This document shows, piece after piece, positions 7,438 to 17,062 of a stretch of DNA of 64,000 nt. This stretch comes from Prevotella communis (GTDB lineage Bacteria > Bacteroidota > Bacteroidia > Bacteroidales > Bacteroidaceae), in NCBI RefSeq assembly GCF_022024115.1, contig NZ_CP091792.1:2914001-2978000 (forward strand), read 5' to 3'. The position numbers and the translations under genes are program-made. Below the pieces are notes generated by a model that was not told the origin of the DNA, did no database searches, and saw nothing but the letters and a program-made list of their open reading frames with translations. Numbering within the stretch: the first letter of the stretch is position 1; each line of letters starts with the position of its first letter.

Positions 7438-10400
7438 TTAATTAATCTTATAATCCAATGCCGGATTTTCATCAATGAAATCAATAATCTGCTGTCTCAC
7501 ATCAACGGTCCTGTTCTGCGAACGGAGCAGCACGCGATGCTTGCCAGTAGAGTCGCGCAACTGGAAATAGAGCCGGGTATTACCCGGACACTCAGCAACA
7601 AGATTGTTGAGTTCCTCTACCACTTGCTCATTCATCTCCTCATGGTCTGTAACCACGAAGATTGTAAGACGATCGATAGCCTTGTCCTTCACGCTCTGCA
7701 GATACTCCACATTGGAAATCTTGAGCTCCAAAGCATCCGAGTATTGGAAACGCGGTTTCATCTTACCTGTCACATAGACAGTGGCACCCTCGGTAAACAT
7801 ACCATTCAAGGTACCCCAGTCTTGTCCGAAAAGTGCCAACTCACCCGAGCCGTCAAAATCTTCTATCGTGACAAAGCCACAAGGCTCACCTCGTTTTGTG
7901 AACTTTGAACGGACTGCAGTAACGATACCGCCAAAGATAACATCCTGCCGGTCCTTGAGCGAACTGACGTCAGCCAATTCACTACACTTAGTATTACACA
8001 GGTTCTCAAGTATGATACGATACTCATCCAGCGGGTGTGCCGACAAGTAGATACCTACAAGGTCACGTTCCTTATTCAGGCGTTCTATATCACTCCAGCG
8101 CACATCCGTCTTTGGTACAGGCGGTGTAGCAATCTCCACATCATCGAAACCTCCGAAGAGAGAATTGACGGCCTGCTGCTTTTCAATCTGATAGGTCTGG
8201 CCATAGCGCACCAACGTATCAATAAACATCTCTCCCTTATTATTCTCAGCAAAGAAAGCCTCACGGCGAATACCAAAGCTGTCAAATCCGCCACTCAGCG
8301 CCAGTGATTCAAATGCCTTGCGGTTCACGCTGGAGAACGGTATACGCTGTGCGAAGTCGTAGATATCCTTATAAGGACCGTTCTTCTCGCGCTCATTAAT
8401 AATAGCAAGAGCAGCGCCATCACCCAGACCCTTGATAGCAGCCAAACCGAAACGGATCTCACCCTTATGGTTCACACCGAATTTCTGATACGACTCGTTC
8501 ACATCAGGACCCAGTGTCGCGATGCCCATCGACTTACACTCATCCATCAGTTTGGTGATTTCAGTAATCTGGTCACGACGACGACTCATGATGGCAGCCA
8601 TAAATTCGGCAGGATAGTTAGCCTTCAAATAGGCCGTCTGATAAGCCACCCATGAGTAGCAGGCGGCATGCGACTTATTGAACGCATAAGAAGCAAACTT
8701 CTCCCAGTCGGCCCAGATTTTATCGAGCACCTTCGGATCGTGACCATTTTTCTTTCCGCCTTCGATGAATTTAGGCTTCATCGCATCTACGATATCCTTT
8801 TTCTTCTTACCCATGGCCTTACGAAGAGCATCACTCTCGCCTCGGGTGAAGTCGGCCAGTTGTCGAGAGAGCAACATCACCTGCTCTTGATACACCGTGA
8901 TACCATAGGTATCTTTCAGGTATTTCTCCATGCAGGGAATATCGTATTTGATTTCCTCGTTACCGTTTTTACGAGCGATAAACGAAGGGATATAGTCCAT
9001 TGGGCCCGGGCGATAGAGGGCATTCATAGCGATAAGGTCTTCGAAGACCGTAGGATGCAACTCGCGCAAATATTTCTGCATACCATTCGACTCAAACTGG
9101 AACGTACCAATGGTGCGTCCCTGCTGGTAGAGTTCGAACGTTTTGGGGTCGTCGATAGGAATATGGTCGAGGTCAACATCGATGCCACGCGTCTGCTTGA
9201 TAACAGCGCAGCATTCCTTCATCTCGGAAAGCGTCTTCAGTCCCAAGAAGTCCATCTTGATCAACCCCGTTGATTCAATCACGTGACCATCATACTGCGT
9301 ACAGTTGGTCTTCATATCCTTGAAGTCCGGGTCGTCGGCAGTAGAGACGGGCACCCAGTCGGAAATCGGGTCACGACAGATAATGAAGCCACAGGCATGA
9401 ATACCCGTACCACGCACCGTGCCCTCCAACATCTTCGCATACTTAATCGTATTTGCCAGTGCAGGATCTGTGCTGGCCTCAGCATCACGAAGTTCGGGTG
9501 TGCATTTGATAGCGTTGGGCAGATTCATCTTCATACCATCAGGCAGTCGGTCGGGGATGGCCTTACACAAGGCATTTGAAATAGCCAGGGGTACCTTCTC
9601 AACACGTGCCACATCCTTAATGGAGTTCTTTGTGGCCATAGAGGCATATGTGATAATATGGGCACAGTTCTCGTGGCCATACTTATCCATCACCCATTTC
9701 AGCACCTTTCCGCGTCCATCATCATCGAAGTCGGTGTCAATATCAGGAAGCGAGATACGGTCGGGGTTCAGGAAACGCTCAAACAGCAAATCGTATTTCA
9801 AGGGGTCAATCTTCGTGATACCCAAGCAATAAGCCACCACAGAACCGGCAGCCGAGCCACGTCCTGGTCCTACCCACACATCCAGTTCATCGCGTGCCGA
9901 GTTGATGAAGTCCTGCACAATAAGGAAGTAACCTGGGAAACCCATGGTCTTCATGATATGCAGTTCAAATCGGATACGGTCGTCAACCTCCTTGGGTAAT
10001 GACGAGTGCAGAATGGTGTATGAGGATTGGGGATTGCCAGTATCAACCTCTACCTTCTCAAGCACCAGCTCCTCGTTGGGCAGATAGCGTTCCTTACCTC
10101 CCTTATATGCCAGTTCTGCCAGGAAGTCGGCTTCAAACTTGATACGGTAGAGCTTGTCGTAGCCGCCCAACTTCTTGATTTTCTTTTCACCCTCTTCGCG
10201 CGACATGGGATTATCTCCATTCTCGTCGCGTGTAAACTCCTCATAGAGTTGCTCCTCGCTGATACGCTGACGCCACTGCTCCTCGGTGCCGAAACTTTCC
10301 GGAATGGGGAAGAATGGCATGATGGGGTCGTGGTCTATAGAATAGATCTCGCACTTTTCCAATATCTCCAACGTATTGCTCAACGCCTCTGGCACATCGC

Positions 10401-11229
10401 TGAAGATCTCGTTCATCTCGGCCTTGGTCTTGAACCACTCCTGTTTGGAGTAGAGCATACGTGTGGGATCATCAAGGTCCTTACCTGTAGAAAGACACAG
10501 CAAGTGGTCATGGGCCTCAGCATTCTCCTGCTCCACGAAGTGCACATCATTAGAGCATATCAGCTTAATGCCATACTCTCGAGCCAGTTCAATGAGCACC
10601 TTATTAGCTTGCTGCTGCAGGGGGAAAGTCTCACGATTGGCACGCACCGTAGGATCTTTCACCTCGTGGCGTTGAAGTTCCAGATAATAGTCCTCGCCAA
10701 ACACGCGGTGATACCACTCCACCGCCTCGCGGGCACCAGCCATATCGCCTTTCAGGATTTTTGCAGGCACCTCGCCAGCAATACATGCCGAACAGACAAT
10801 CAAGCCCTCGTGATACTTCTCCAGATCCTCACGGTCGGTACGAGGACGCATATAGTAACCATCTACCCACGAGTTCGACACCAACTTAATCAGGTTCTTA
10901 TAGCCCTTATAATTCTTGGCTAACACAATAAGGTGATAACCGCTCTGATCCTCCTTACCTCGACGTAAGGACTTCGAGCCATGACGCGATACATACATTT
11001 CGCAACCAAAGATAGGAATAAAGGGGTCCAAACCTTCTTTCTTGCGACTTTTGTTCACACCGATACAATAGTCGTGAAACTCCTTGATGCCAAACATATC
11101 GCCATGATCGGTGATAGCCATGCCTCGCATGCCATCACGGACAGCCTTGTCAACCAGATTCTTTATCTTCGACTGTCCGTCAAGTATAGAATAATAAGTA
11201 TGTACGTGTAAATGTATAAAATCTTCCAT
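7438..11229 (-). CDS. dnaE: DNA polymerase III alpha subunit
   Basis: A 1263-residue replicative polymerase. The N-terminal PHP domain begins at once (DFIHLHVHTYYSILDG). The catalytic palm carries PDIDTDFDDDGR, followed by the helix-hairpin-helix/OB region (GGIVTAVRSKFTKRG). The longer open frame to 11280 is rejected because the promoter pair (TTTG 11281-11278, TAACTTTG 11257-11250) overlaps those codons. The ATG at 11229 follows a GAGGA-like site and gives the normal PHP start. Divergent from psd. Confidence 0.97.
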   Translation of the reverse strand: MEDFIHLHVHTYYSILDGQSKIKNLVDKAVRDGMRGMAITDHGDMFGIKEFHDYCIGVNKSRKKEGLDPFIPIFGCEMYVSRHGSKSLRRGKEDQSGYHLIVLAKNYKGYKNLIKLVSNSWVDGYYMRPRTDREDLEKYHEGLIVCSACIAGEVPAKILKGDMAGAREAVEWYHRVFGEDYYLELQRHEVKDPTVRANRETFPLQQQANKVLIELAREYGIKLICSNDVHFVEQENAEAHDHLLCLSTGKDLDDPTRMLYSKQEWFKTKAEMNEIFSDVPEALSNTLEILEKCEIYSIDHDPIMPFFPIPESFGTEEQWRQRISEEQLYEEFTRDENGDNPMSREEGEKKIKKLGGYDKLYRIKFEADFLAELAYKGGKERYLPNEELVLEKVEVDTGNPQSSYTILHSSLPKEVDDRIRFELHIMKTMGFPGYFLIVQDFINSARDELDVWVGPGRGSAAGSVVAYCLGITKIDPLKYDLLFERFLNPDRISLPDIDTDFDDDGRGKVLKWVMDKYGHENCAHIITYASMATKNSIKDVARVEKVPLAISNALCKAIPDRLPDGMKMNLPNAIKCTPELRDAEASTDPALANTIKYAKMLEGTVRGTGIHACGFIICRDPISDWVPVSTADDPDFKDMKTNCTQYDGHVIESTGLIKMDFLGLKTLSEMKECCAVIKQTRGIDVDLDHIPIDDPKTFELYQQGRTIGTFQFESNGMQKYLRELHPTVFEDLIAMNALYRPGPMDYIPSFIARKNGNEEIKYDIPCMEKYLKDTYGITVYQEQVMLLSRQLADFTRGESDALRKAMGKKKKDIVDAMKPKFIEGGKKNGHDPKVLDKIWADWEKFASYAFNKSHAACYSWVAYQTAYLKANYPAEFMAAIMSRRRDQITEITKLMDECKSMGIATLGPDVNESYQKFGVNHKGEIRFGLAAIKGLGDGAALAIINEREKNGPYKDIYDFAQRIPFSSVNRKAFESLALSGGFDSFGIRREAFFAENNKGEMFIDTLVRYGQTYQIEKQQAVNSLFGGFDDVEIATPPVPKTDVRWSDIERLNKERDLVGIYLSAHPLDEYRIILENLCNTKCSELADVSSLKDRQDVIFGGIVTAVRSKFTKRGEPCGFVTIEDFDGSGELALFGQDWGTLNGMFTEGATVYVTGKMKPRFQYSDALELKISNVEYLQSVKDKAIDRLTIFVVTDHEEMNEQVVEELNNLVAECPGNTRLYFQLRDSTGKHRVLLRSQNRTVDVRQQIIDFIDENPALDYKIN

Positions 11230-11249
11230 GAAATCCTCAAATTGGAGTT

Positions 11250-11281
11250 CAAAGTTACGTTGAAAAGTTGATATTACCAAA
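11250..11281 (-). promoter_or_regulatory. dnaE promoter
   Basis: Minus-strand TTTG (11281-11278), a 20-bp spacer and TAACTTTG (11257-11250) match the consensus fully. The expected start near 11245 leaves a leader of about 16 nt and settles the dnaE start at 11229. Confidence 0.85.
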
Positions 11282-11297
11282 AGAATAGCCCAAAAAG

Positions 11298-11328
11298 TTT
11301 GTTAATTGACAAAAAAGCATTACCTTTG
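11298..11328 (+). promoter_or_regulatory. psd-pssA promoter
   Basis: TTTG at 11298-11301, a 19-bp spacer and TACCTTTG at 11321-11328 match the consensus fully. The leader to the psd ATG at 11358 is about 25 nt. The divergent dnaE promoter lies immediately to the left. Confidence 0.85.
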
Positions 11329-11357
11329 CATCGAAATTGTGTATTTCACTACCAACC

Positions 11358-12053
11358 ATGGGAGAAAGAATCAAAAAATTAAAAAAAATACGTATCCATC
11401 GCGAAGGAACAGAGGAACTGCTTTATAGCATGTTTATCCTTGTTGCTATCGCTGTAGTGTTGTGGCGTACATCCGATACGCTGACTATCATTCCCTTTAT
11501 CCTCTTTGTAGCCATTTTTGGCATGGCATGGCTGTTGATGCTCAACTTCTATCGCTGCCCTATCCGCTATTTCAATGATGACACGACAAAAACTGTTGTA
11601 GCACCTGCCGATGGTAAGATTGTAGTGATTGAAGAGGTGGACGAGGACGAGTATTTCCACGACAAGCGACTGATGATGAGTATTTTCATGAGTCCGCTGA
11701 ACGTGCATGCCAACTGGTTCCCCGTTGACGGACAGGTCAAGTTTGTCAAGCACTTTGACGGCAACTACCACAAGGCTTGGCTGCCCAAGGCCAGCGAGGA
11801 GAACGAGCATGCCGACATCATGATAGAAACACCTGACGGCCAGGAGGTTCTGGTACGCCAGATTGCCGGCGCCATGGCACGACGTATCGTGACCTACGCC
11901 AAGAGCAATGAAGACTGCTACATTGACGAGCACCTGGGATTCATCAAGTTGGGCTCACGCGTGGACGTTTACCTGCCACTTGGTTCTACACCATGTGTCA
12001 AGATGAAGCAGCCCACTACTGGTGACCAGACGGTGATTGCAAAACTGCCTTAA
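11358..12053 (+). CDS. psd: Phosphatidylserine decarboxylase proenzyme
   Basis: A 231-residue short-type (PSD-A) decarboxylase. It has membrane helices near residues 22-65, then the soluble domain with [27 protein letters not shown] and, near the end, the self-cleavage motif [12 protein letters not shown], whose Ser becomes the pyruvoyl group. It makes phosphatidylethanolamine from phosphatidylserine at the inner membrane. The ATG at 11358 is chosen over 11337 because it fits the family start ([17 protein letters not shown]). It ends 4 nt before pssA, the enzyme that makes its substrate. Confidence 0.95.
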   Translation: MGERIKKLKKIRIHREGTEELLYSMFILVAIAVVLWRTSDTLTIIPFILFVAIFGMAWLLMLNFYRCPIRYFNDDTTKTVVAPADGKIVVIEEVDEDEYFHDKRLMMSIFMSPLNVHANWFPVDGQVKFVKHFDGNYHKAWLPKASEENEHADIMIETPDGQEVLVRQIAGAMARRIVTYAKSNEDCYIDEHLGFIKLGSRVDVYLPLGSTPCVKMKQPTTGDQTVIAKLP

Positions 12054-12057
12054 TGAT

Positions 12058-12753
12058 ATGAAGAAGCATATTCCCAATATGATTACATGCTGCAACCTGA
12101 TTTCGGGTTGTATAGCCACCTATTGGGCTTTTCAGACCGAATTTGAATTAGCGCTGCTGTTTATTGTCATTGGAGCCGTGTTCGATTTCTTTGACGGTAT
12201 GACGGCCCGTCTGCTTCACGTCAGTTCGCCCATAGGTAAAGAGCTTGACTCCCTGGCCGATGATATCACCTTTGGTTTTGCACCATCGGCCATCATCTTC
12301 AGTTTTCTTCAGAACATGTGCGCCAACGCGGGCGAGACAAGCATCATTAACGACCTGTTGCCTTATGCCGCATTCGTCATGGCAGCCTTTTCTGCACTTC
12401 GTCTGGCTAAGTTCAACCTTGACGAGCGCCAGACTATGGGATTCATCGGATTACCAACACCTGCCAATGCTCTGTTCTGGGGTTCACTTATCGTAGGCGC
12501 TGGCGATTTCCTTGCTTCATCACCCTACTCTGTTTACGGTGTTATTGCAGCGGTATTCATCTTCAGTTATCTGCTGATAGCCGAGATTCCCATGTTTGCC
12601 TTGAAATTCAAGATCTGGGGATGGAAGGGCAACGAGGTGAAGTATATCTTCCTGCTGACCAGCATCATCCTGCTTGCATTCTTGGGAGTAAGCGGACTGG
12701 CTGCTGTGATTGCATGGTACATTCTGCTTTCGATTCTCACACAACGCAAATAA
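12058..12753 (+). CDS. pssA: CDP-diacylglycerol-serine O-phosphatidyltransferase
   Basis: A 231-residue multi-helix membrane protein with the CDP-alcohol phosphatidyltransferase signature D-G-x2-A-R-x8-G-x3-D-x3-D (FFDGMTARLLHVSSPIGKEL, followed by DSLADD). It makes phosphatidylserine from CDP-diacylglycerol and serine, the step before psd. The start at 12058 (MKKHIPNMIT) is preferred to 12037, which would overlap psd. Last residues are basic, as is usual in the family. Confidence 0.95.
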   Translation: MKKHIPNMITCCNLISGCIATYWAFQTEFELALLFIVIGAVFDFFDGMTARLLHVSSPIGKELDSLADDITFGFAPSAIIFSFLQNMCANAGETSIINDLLPYAAFVMAAFSALRLAKFNLDERQTMGFIGLPTPANALFWGSLIVGAGDFLASSPYSVYGVIAAVFIFSYLLIAEIPMFALKFKIWGWKGNEVKYIFLLTSIILLAFLGVSGLAAVIAWYILLSILTQRK

Positions 12754-12774
12754 TCCGTCTTTTCTGCGTAGCCT

Positions 12775-13155
12775 ATGGAGTTTTTTCTCATCATATTCGT
12801 CGTTTTCATCCTCATTGTTGCAGCCGTCTTGCTTGTAGCACTCTACTACCTGCGCAAAGGCTACCGCTTTATCAAGCGTATGACCAACGGTGAGATGACC
12901 GAGGAAGAGTTTGAACGTCTGTCAAAGAAAAACTACAGGAGAAGAGACAACGAAGGATTTGATTTTGATGCCGACTACTTCAAGACAACTGACAAGAAGC
13001 AGAAACAAAAGAAGCAGAACCAGCAGCAGTCCTCCAGCCGTACCTTCCGTACTGCCGAAGGCATCACCATTACCGATCAGCGCACGTCAAACAGGGACAA
13101 AAAAATATTCGCCCAGGACGAGGGCGAATATGTTGACTTTAAAGAGGAGAGATAA
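12775..13155 (+). CDS. DUF4834 family membrane-anchored protein
   Basis: A 126-residue protein with one N-terminal membrane helix (about residues 3-27, FFLIIFVVFILIVAAVLLVA) and a charged Gln/Lys-rich cytoplasmic tail. The tail pieces EEFERLSKKNYRR and AQDEGEYVDFKEE are typical of DUF4834. The function is unknown. It follows pssA by 21 nt and is probably the third gene of the phospholipid operon. Its last 50 nt contain the terminator used by the convergent pyrH gene. Confidence 0.8.
   Translation: MEFFLIIFVVFILIVAAVLLVALYYLRKGYRFIKRMTNGEMTEEEFERLSKKNYRRRDNEGFDFDADYFKTTDKKQKQKKQNQQQSSSRTFRTAEGITITDQRTSNRDKKIFAQDEGEYVDFKEER
13105..13131 (-). terminator. pyrH terminator embedded in the DUF4834 coding end
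   Basis: On the minus strand ATATTCGCCC and GGGCGAATAT form a 10-bp perfect stem with a 7-nt loop, followed by a run of seven T. This is a canonical intrinsic terminator for transcription coming from pyrH. It lies inside the 3' part of the opposing gene. Confidence 0.8.
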
Positions 13156-13162
13156 AAAAAAT

Positions 13163-13873
13163 TTAGTTGTGCACCAGAGTGCCAATCTCCTCTCCATCCA
13201 TCACTTTCTTCAGGTTACCCACGATATCCATATTAAAGACATAGATAGGCAGGTTATTGTCCTGACACATACAGATAGCTGTGAGGTCCATCACCTTCAG
13301 ACCACGTGCCAACACCTCCTTATACGTGATATCATTGAACTTTGTTGCGGTAGGATCCTTCTCAGGGTCAGCCGTATAGATACCATCCACACGTGTACCC
13401 TTCAGCATCACGTCGGCCTCAATCTCAATGCCGCGCAGCGACGAACCGGTATCGGTAGTAAAATAAGGCGAACCCGTACCTGCAGAGAAGATGCATACCT
13501 GTCCCTGCTCCATCGCCTCGATAGCCTTCCACTTGGTGTAGAACTCACCGATAGGCTCCATGCGGATAGCCGTCAGCACCTTATTCTTAACACCGATAGC
13601 ACCCAGGGCTGACGACAGTGCCAAGGAATTGATTACCGTTGCACACATACCCATCTGGTCACCCTTCACACGGTCGAAGCCTTTCTGCGAGCCACTCAAT
13701 CCGCGGAAGATATTGCCGCCGCCTATGACGATGCCAATCTGCACCCCCATCTCGGCCACTTCCTTAATCTGCTGAGCATAGTCACTCAGACGCTCAGGGT
13801 CGATACCGAAGCCCTGCTTTCCCATCAGGCTCTCGCCCGATAGTTTAAGAAGAATTCTTTTAAATCTTGCCAT
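13163..13873 (-). CDS. pyrH: UMP kinase
   Basis: A 236-residue amino-acid-kinase-fold enzyme with RILLKLSGESLMG at the start, GIVIGGGNIFRG, and GTGSPYFTTDT near residue 132. It phosphorylates UMP to UDP in the cytoplasm. It starts 5 nt after the birA stop, so the two are co-transcribed. Confidence 0.97.
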   Translation of the reverse strand: MARFKRILLKLSGESLMGKQGFGIDPERLSDYAQQIKEVAEMGVQIGIVIGGGNIFRGLSGSQKGFDRVKGDQMGMCATVINSLALSSALGAIGVKNKVLTAIRMEPIGEFYTKWKAIEAMEQGQVCIFSAGTGSPYFTTDTGSSLRGIEIEADVMLKGTRVDGIYTADPEKDPTATKFNDITYKEVLARGLKVMDLTAICMCQDNNLPIYVFNMDIVGNLKKVMDGEEIGTLVHN

Positions 13874-13878
13874 ATTCT

Positions 13879-14577
13879 TTATATTATAAATGTTACTTCC
13901 TTAAATGCATATCGCCGTTGCGTACCGTTATCATCACGCAACAGCAAATGTCCGTCGGCCTCAACATCGACCAACTCTGCCATAAATGCTCCTTGCTTAT
14001 CTGTGTATGGATGGAAGCCTTTGCGACGATAGAGATGCGCCAGATATCGGGCTTTCACATCCTGCGTCATATACTGTTCAAAACGGGCAAGGATATCCCT
14101 CAGCAACTGTTCGCGATCTGTATCTTCGGCATGTATCTGTTTCAAGGATACAGGATTCGGCGCGTCACTGAAAAACTGCTCTTGATTAACGTTCAGCCCA
14201 ATACCGATGATGCAGTCCTTGATGCAGCCGCCCTGCAACCTGTTCTCAATCAGGATGCCACCCAGTTTCCCATTACGCCAATAGATATCATTGGGCCATT
14301 TGATACTCACATCACCAATATATTGTTCCAGCGCATCAAAGATAGCCATTGAGATAGCCATTGAGATATGGAACTGTTTCATCACAGGCACCTCAACAGG
14401 ATGTATCAGAATAGAAAAAAGCAAATTCTTACCCCGTTCGCTTTCCCATTTATTGGTGCCACAGCCACGACCAGCCGTCTGGTAATCGGCAACGACCACC
14501 ATATCGCCAGAACCGTTTTCTTTTATCCAACGATTAGTGGAGTCTGTCTCATCAATATGAATAATTTTCCATTCCAC
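13879..14577 (-). CDS. birA: Biotin-[acetyl-CoA-carboxylase] ligase
   Basis: A 232-residue monofunctional biotin-protein ligase. It has the catalytic QTAGRGCGTNKW loop, the IKWPNDIYW motif and the GGILIE strand, but no N-terminal helix-turn-helix, so it should not act as a repressor. The open frame extends to a TTG at 14592, but that codon overlaps the -7 box. The GTG at 14577, exactly 4 nt after TACTTTTG, gives the expected 'VEWKIIHIDETDSTN' start and predicts a leaderless mRNA. Confidence 0.93.
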   Translation of the reverse strand: MEWKIIHIDETDSTNRWIKENGSGDMVVVADYQTAGRGCGTNKWESERGKNLLFSILIHPVEVPVMKQFHISMAISMAIFDALEQYIGDVSIKWPNDIYWRNGKLGGILIENRLQGGCIKDCIIGIGLNVNQEQFFSDAPNPVSLKQIHAEDTDREQLLRDILARFEQYMTQDVKARYLAHLYRRKGFHPYTDKQGAFMAELVDVEADGHLLLRDDNGTQRRYAFKEVTFII

Positions 14578-14581
14578 GGTG

Positions 14582-14589
14582 CAAAAGTA
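14582..14589 (-). promoter_or_regulatory. birA-pyrH -7 box
   Basis: TACTTTTG on the minus strand ends 4 nt before the GTG start of birA. The -33 element is not clear. Confidence 0.6.
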
Positions 14590-14664
14590 CAAAAAAAATC
14601 CGTGAACCTTATTCTGTTATCACAAAATAATTGATGGCGCAGTGTATTTTTGCAGTCCAAAAAT

Positions 14665-14695
14665 TTTGCAGATTGACAATAAAACATTACCTTTG
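14665..14695 (+). promoter_or_regulatory. Promoter of the 734-residue secreted protein
   Basis: TTTG at 14665-14668, a 19-bp spacer and TACCTTTG at 14688-14695. The leader to the ATG at 14744 is about 45 nt and AT-rich. Confidence 0.85.
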
Positions 14696-14743
14696 CATAA
14701 AATCTGATAATAAATAATTTTCCTTAAATCAAAAAAAACGAAC

Positions 14744-16948
14744 ATGAAACAAATGTTTACTTTTCTCTGCGCTATCATGATGATTATCAGCGCAAATGCA
14801 GCGCCTCAGAGCAATTCAAAAGCCTTATTGAAGCGAAAGCTGGCTAATACACAGACAACACGAATGCCGAAAAAACAGGAACAGGAGAAGCGAACCACAT
14901 TTACGTGGGGACAGAACAGATTATTGAAGTCCGCCTTCTCCAGCACATTCCCCAGTACTCGTAACGCTCGCCGCACGCCACGCCGTGCATCCACCAATGT
15001 GACCATTGCCGGTTATACAGCCAAAGTCAAACTGGGCGAAAATCCTGCAAGCAACACGTCGTACTATCTTCTGGAAACTGCCGACGAAAGTATGTCGTTC
15101 TACTTCAGTATCTATACTGCTGAAGGCAAGCACGATATTGAGTGGGGTAAGACCTACACGCTCGACGATATGGATAAAAGTAAAAGCGAGTGGGATGATG
15201 AATTCTGGAATGAGCACTATTACACAGAGGCCACCTTCACAAAGACCAGGGGTGAGAACTACGACGTGCATATCTCAGCCACAGTGACCGATGAGGACGG
15301 TAACACATACATACTGAACTACGACGAAGACCCATATACGCTAACGGGCAACACCGTCACACTGAACATCGAGAATTCTATGCGCTTTGGCTACATGAGC
15401 GACAAATCATGGATGCTGAAAGGCGAGAACGACAACTACATAGTTCAGTTCTGCTATTTCAGTGATGACGCAAACTCACCAGCAGGCAACTTCAGTGGCG
15501 ACGACATTGATTTTTATTCCTCGTATATCAAAATAAACACAGGCAAGGCCGAGGAAGAGCCCGTCTGGAAAGCACTGAAAATGCTGGAGGCATCGTTCCA
15601 GGTGACCGAGACAGACCAGCGCATTGACGCTAAGGGAACCATCCTGGCAGCAGATGGCAACACGTATCATGTCACCATGTTTTTCGTGAAGCCACAAGCA
15701 GAGAGCAAGGTGTCTATCACAGCAACGAATCTGATGGTAGCAGACGCTTCCTTTGACTGGTTCGGCGATGTTTCGCTTTCTGCTTTCGATGACAAGCATG
15801 CCGTCAACCTGTCCATCTACCCAGAAGGACTGGGAGAAAAGATGGCAGGAACATACACTATCGGACAGGACGACACGGAAGCAGTCGTTATGTCCTACAA
15901 GGGGGATGGCAGCAAGCCCGAATTTATCGAGATATACAGCGGACAGTTTACTATTACCTACGACGACGGCAATATCCGTGTTACCGGCACAATGCTGGGG
16001 TATAACAACGTGGAATATACCCTTGATCTCTCGTATCTCAAGCCCATTGCCACCCGTCAGCAGACGTTGACCTTCCCCGCTATAAATCTATTCCTGAGCA
16101 ACTTCTACTGGGATGCTATCGGCTACAATGCCGACAAGACGCAGTATATCTCTATCACTGCAAAAAGACCTAAGAACATATCAGGTACATATCGCATCGA
16201 AGATTTGGTGAAGAACAATAACTATGTGGTGACCGACATCGTCGGCGAGGAACGAAATGAATTCTCCTGTGTGGATGCCAACCTCAACGTGGAATACGAT
16301 GAGAACACGAAGATAGCCCACATCACCGGCACCCTACTCTGCCAGAACGAGGAGGATCCTACAGATATCCCTGAATTCACCATTGACCTGACTGCTATTG
16401 TGCCCAAGCCATACAGCTTAGACAACAACACAGCGGATTTCAAAGAGAACTTTGTGGTCTATGAATTAGACACTGATCATATAGAAGATAACGTCGTCTA
16501 TCTCAGTGCGATGAATGAGAACAAAGCCGTTGTACTTCTGGAGCTCTGGGTTGACGATAATGCCACCACGCTGACTCCTGGCACATACCCCATCAGTGAC
16601 TCACACCTGCCGCAGACAGTTTCCATGAGTCATGGAATTGACGAATCTGGCAGTATTACCGAGAAAACCTTTGCAGGCTTTCTCGATAGTGAGGGCACAC
16701 TGATAGACACCTGGTTCCTCGTCAGCGGTACGGTGACCGTTGCGGAAGATGGTGTCGTCACCATCGACGCTGTCAACTCTAACGACAAAAAGGTACAGTG
16801 TGTCATTAAGACGACCATTACAGGCATCAGCGACGCTACCACAGAGAAGGCAGCCCGCAGCGGTGCAGCGAAATACCTGAAGAAGGGCCGTCTCTTCATT
16901 GAGAAAAACGGACAGCGCTTCAATGCTCAGGGTATTGGCGTGAAGTAG
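14744..16948 (+). CDS. Large modular secreted protein of unknown function
   Basis: A 734-residue protein with a signal peptide (residues 1-19), a basic linker rich in Arg/Lys to about residue 84, and then about five beta-rich modules of roughly 110-120 residues. Each module seems to share a pattern of an opening strand, a 'G.Y.I' turn, a D/N-rich loop and a closing 'Y.L.L..L.P' strand. The last ~35 residues (KKGRLFIEKNGQRFNAQGIG) resemble the short C-terminal tails seen on many secreted Prevotella proteins. It is probably exported to the periplasm or cell surface; no catalytic motif was seen. It has its own promoter and terminator, so it is a single-gene unit. Confidence 0.7.
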   Translation: MKQMFTFLCAIMMIISANAAPQSNSKALLKRKLANTQTTRMPKKQEQEKRTTFTWGQNRLLKSAFSSTFPSTRNARRTPRRASTNVTIAGYTAKVKLGENPASNTSYYLLETADESMSFYFSIYTAEGKHDIEWGKTYTLDDMDKSKSEWDDEFWNEHYYTEATFTKTRGENYDVHISATVTDEDGNTYILNYDEDPYTLTGNTVTLNIENSMRFGYMSDKSWMLKGENDNYIVQFCYFSDDANSPAGNFSGDDIDFYSSYIKINTGKAEEEPVWKALKMLEASFQVTETDQRIDAKGTILAADGNTYHVTMFFVKPQAESKVSITATNLMVADASFDWFGDVSLSAFDDKHAVNLSIYPEGLGEKMAGTYTIGQDDTEAVVMSYKGDGSKPEFIEIYSGQFTITYDDGNIRVTGTMLGYNNVEYTLDLSYLKPIATRQQTLTFPAINLFLSNFYWDAIGYNADKTQYISITAKRPKNISGTYRIEDLVKNNNYVVTDIVGEERNEFSCVDANLNVEYDENTKIAHITGTLLCQNEEDPTDIPEFTIDLTAIVPKPYSLDNNTADFKENFVVYELDTDHIEDNVVYLSAMNENKAVVLLELWVDDNATTLTPGTYPISDSHLPQTVSMSHGIDESGSITEKTFAGFLDSEGTLIDTWFLVSGTVTVAEDGVVTIDAVNSNDKKVQCVIKTTITGISDATTEKAARSGAAKYLKKGRLFIEKNGQRFNAQGIGVK

Positions 16949-16970
16949 CTCACACAAGAATACATATAAC

Positions 16971-17015
16971 AAGTGGCGGATGGCATCTCGCAGCATTCCG
17001 CCACTTCTTTTTTTA
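16971..17015 (+). terminator. Terminator of the 734-residue protein gene
   Basis: AAGTGGCGGA (16971-16980) pairs with TCCGCCACTT (16997-17006), followed by a T-run to 17015. This is a strong intrinsic terminator. Confidence 0.9.
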
Positions 17016-17026
17016 TGTCCATATTA

Positions 17027-17058
17027 TTTGTTTATCTGCCCATTTTTTCGTACTTTTG
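17027..17058 (+). promoter_or_regulatory. tadA promoter
   Basis: TTTG at 17027-17030, a 20-bp spacer and TACTTTTG at 17051-17058. The ATG of tadA begins 4 nt later at 17063, so the transcript is predicted to be leaderless. Confidence 0.85.
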
Positions 17059-17062
17059 CATC

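Noticed and set aside
10027..10923. 298-residue plus-strand ORF inside dnaE
   Set aside because: Antisense shadow of dnaE with no promoter or family.
11230..11280. Longer N-terminus for dnaE
   Set aside because: It would overlap the dnaE promoter and adds residues absent from the family.
16973..17062. Longer N-terminus for tadA
   Set aside because: It runs through the preceding terminator and lies upstream of the tadA -7 box.
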